Below, in pieces: positions 5,665 through 6,365 of a stretch of DNA of 6,365 bases. The DNA comes from Rubrobacteraceae bacterium (GTDB lineage Bacteria; Actinomycetota; Rubrobacteria; Rubrobacterales; Rubrobacteraceae). Position 1 is the stretch's first letter, and each line of letters starts with the position of its first letter. The stretch is from assembly GCA_013698525.1 (NCBI GenBank), contig JACCSM010000350.1, positions 1 to 6,365 on the forward strand, given 5' to 3'. Position numbers and translations under genes: made by a program. The notes below the pieces were generated by a model that worked only from the letters and a program-made list of their open reading frames with translations, was not told the DNA's origin and searched no databases.

Positions 5665-6365
5665 ATGTCGGAAAAACACTCAAATTTACCTGAGCAACGC
5701 CAGCAGCGGATAGCGATGCTCGTACGCGAGTCGGGGAGCGCCACGGTGTCTGGGCTGGAGAAGGAGCTTGGCATCTCGGCAGCGACTGCGAGGCGGGATC
5801 TCGCGGTTCTCGAACGTCAGGGGAAGGTCAAGAGAACCCACGGCGGGGCCGTTCCGCCCAGACTCACGCAGCACGAGGACTCCTTCCAGCTGCGGTTGGG
5901 TGAGGCGGTCGAGGCGAAGAAGCGTCTGGCCCGCGCCGCCGCGACGCTGCTCGAGGCGGATGAGACCGTATTTATCGACTCGTCGACCACGGCATATTTC
6001 GCGGCGCGGCGCATCCTGGCCGGCACGTCAGGTGTCACGTGTCTGACCAACCTGATACCGGTAATGGACCTCTTCTCAACGGCCGATCCCTCCGGGGCCA
6101 GTATGGTGGGGCTGGGAGGAATCTTCCGTGCGCTCACCCTCTCGTTCGTGGGACCGTGCACGATACACACGATCGAGTCTTACATGGCGGACAGGGCCTT
6201 TTTGAGTGTCAAGGGGATCACATCCGAGGGACATCTCACTGACATCAACCCGCTCGAAGCCGAGGTCAAGAAAGCGATGATCCGGCATGCCGAGAGGCCC
6301 GTGTTGCTCGTCGACGGCAGGAAGTTCGAGCAGAGGGGGTTCAGCGTCATCGCCCACGTCTCGGA
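5665..6365 (+). CDS. DeoR/GlpR-family sugar-metabolism repressor (C-terminus beyond window)
   Basis: The 233 visible residues run off the right edge; family members are about 250-260 aa, so little is missing. The N-terminal DeoR helix-turn-helix spans residues 10-64: EQRQQRIAMLVRESGSATVS, then the recognition region ELGISAATARRDLAVLERQG and the wing KVKRTHGGAVP. The rest is the DeoR C-terminal effector domain, which in relatives binds phosphorylated sugars. Its landmarks are FIDSSTT (103-109, usually DSGTT), LTN (127-129), GLGG (149-152), SFVGP (160-164), D176 with AFLSVKGI (178-185), and VDGRKF (216-221). The ATG at 5665 is the only reasonable start, since an in-frame TAG lies at 5635-5637 and the next Met is inside the DNA-binding domain. 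No Shine-Dalgarno sequence is visible, but the first codons are AT-rich. It diverges from the glycosidase gene, which makes that gene a likely target. The effector is unknown. Confidence 0.93.
   Translation, partial: MSEKHSNLPEQRQQRIAMLVRESGSATVSGLEKELGISAATARRDLAVLERQGKVKRTHGGAVPPRLTQHEDSFQLRLGEAVEAKKRLARAAATLLEADETVFIDSSTTAYFAARRILAGTSGVTCLTNLIPVMDLFSTADPSGASMVGLGGIFRALTLSFVGPCTIHTIESYMADRAFLSVKGITSEGHLTDINPLEAEVKKAMIRHAERPVLLVDGRKFEQRGFSVIAHVS

Noticed and set aside
1..6365. Search by eye for tRNA, rRNA, CRISPR arrays, insertion sequences, toxin-antitoxin pairs and phage genes.
   Set aside because: No cloverleaf, repeat-spacer pattern, transposase motif, terminal inverted repeat or small paired genes were seen. 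All intervals longer than 150 bases are covered by the listed genes and control regions.

Overview
The window is GC-rich bacterial DNA with densely packed genes and actinobacterial-style features: GTG and TTG starts, GntR and DeoR regulators, and third-codon-position GC bias. A Rubrobacter-like actinobacterium would fit, but that is an impression from style and gene content, not a demonstrated assignment. No RNA gene, insertion sequence, CRISPR array or phage gene is visible.

Layout from left to right: (1) the N-terminal DNA-binding part of a GntR regulator on the minus strand, cut by the left edge, with its own near-consensus promoter and a FadR-type operator laid over the -10 box; (2) a minus-strand TMEM175/DUF1211 six-helix membrane protein, a putative K+ channel; (3) a divergent regulatory region of about 210 bp containing two short dyads built from one half-site; (4) a plus-strand zinc-dependent medium-chain dehydrogenase of 345 aa with complete catalytic and structural zinc ligands; (5) convergent to it, only 54 bp away, a very long minus-strand gene (1050 aa) for an apparently cytoplasmic glycoside hydrolase resembling the GH106 / GH2-like orphan group; (6) an AT-richer divergent intergenic region of 173 bp with a 31-bp imperfect palindrome; (7) a plus-strand DeoR/GlpR-type sugar-phosphate-sensing repressor, cut by the right edge.

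Taken together this looks like part of a carbohydrate-use locus. The glycosidase would cleave an imported glycoside inside the cell, the dehydrogenase would oxidise a released sugar, polyol or related alcohol, and the DeoR protein is the natural candidate to control itself and the divergent glycosidase gene. The GntR protein probably controls genes beyond the left edge as well as itself. The substrate cannot be read from the sequence. The TMEM175 protein has no obvious metabolic link to its neighbours.

Nothing here proves a wholly new system. The best leads are the poorly classified giant glycosidase, the leaderless and apparently autoregulated GntR promoter, and the two divergent control regions.
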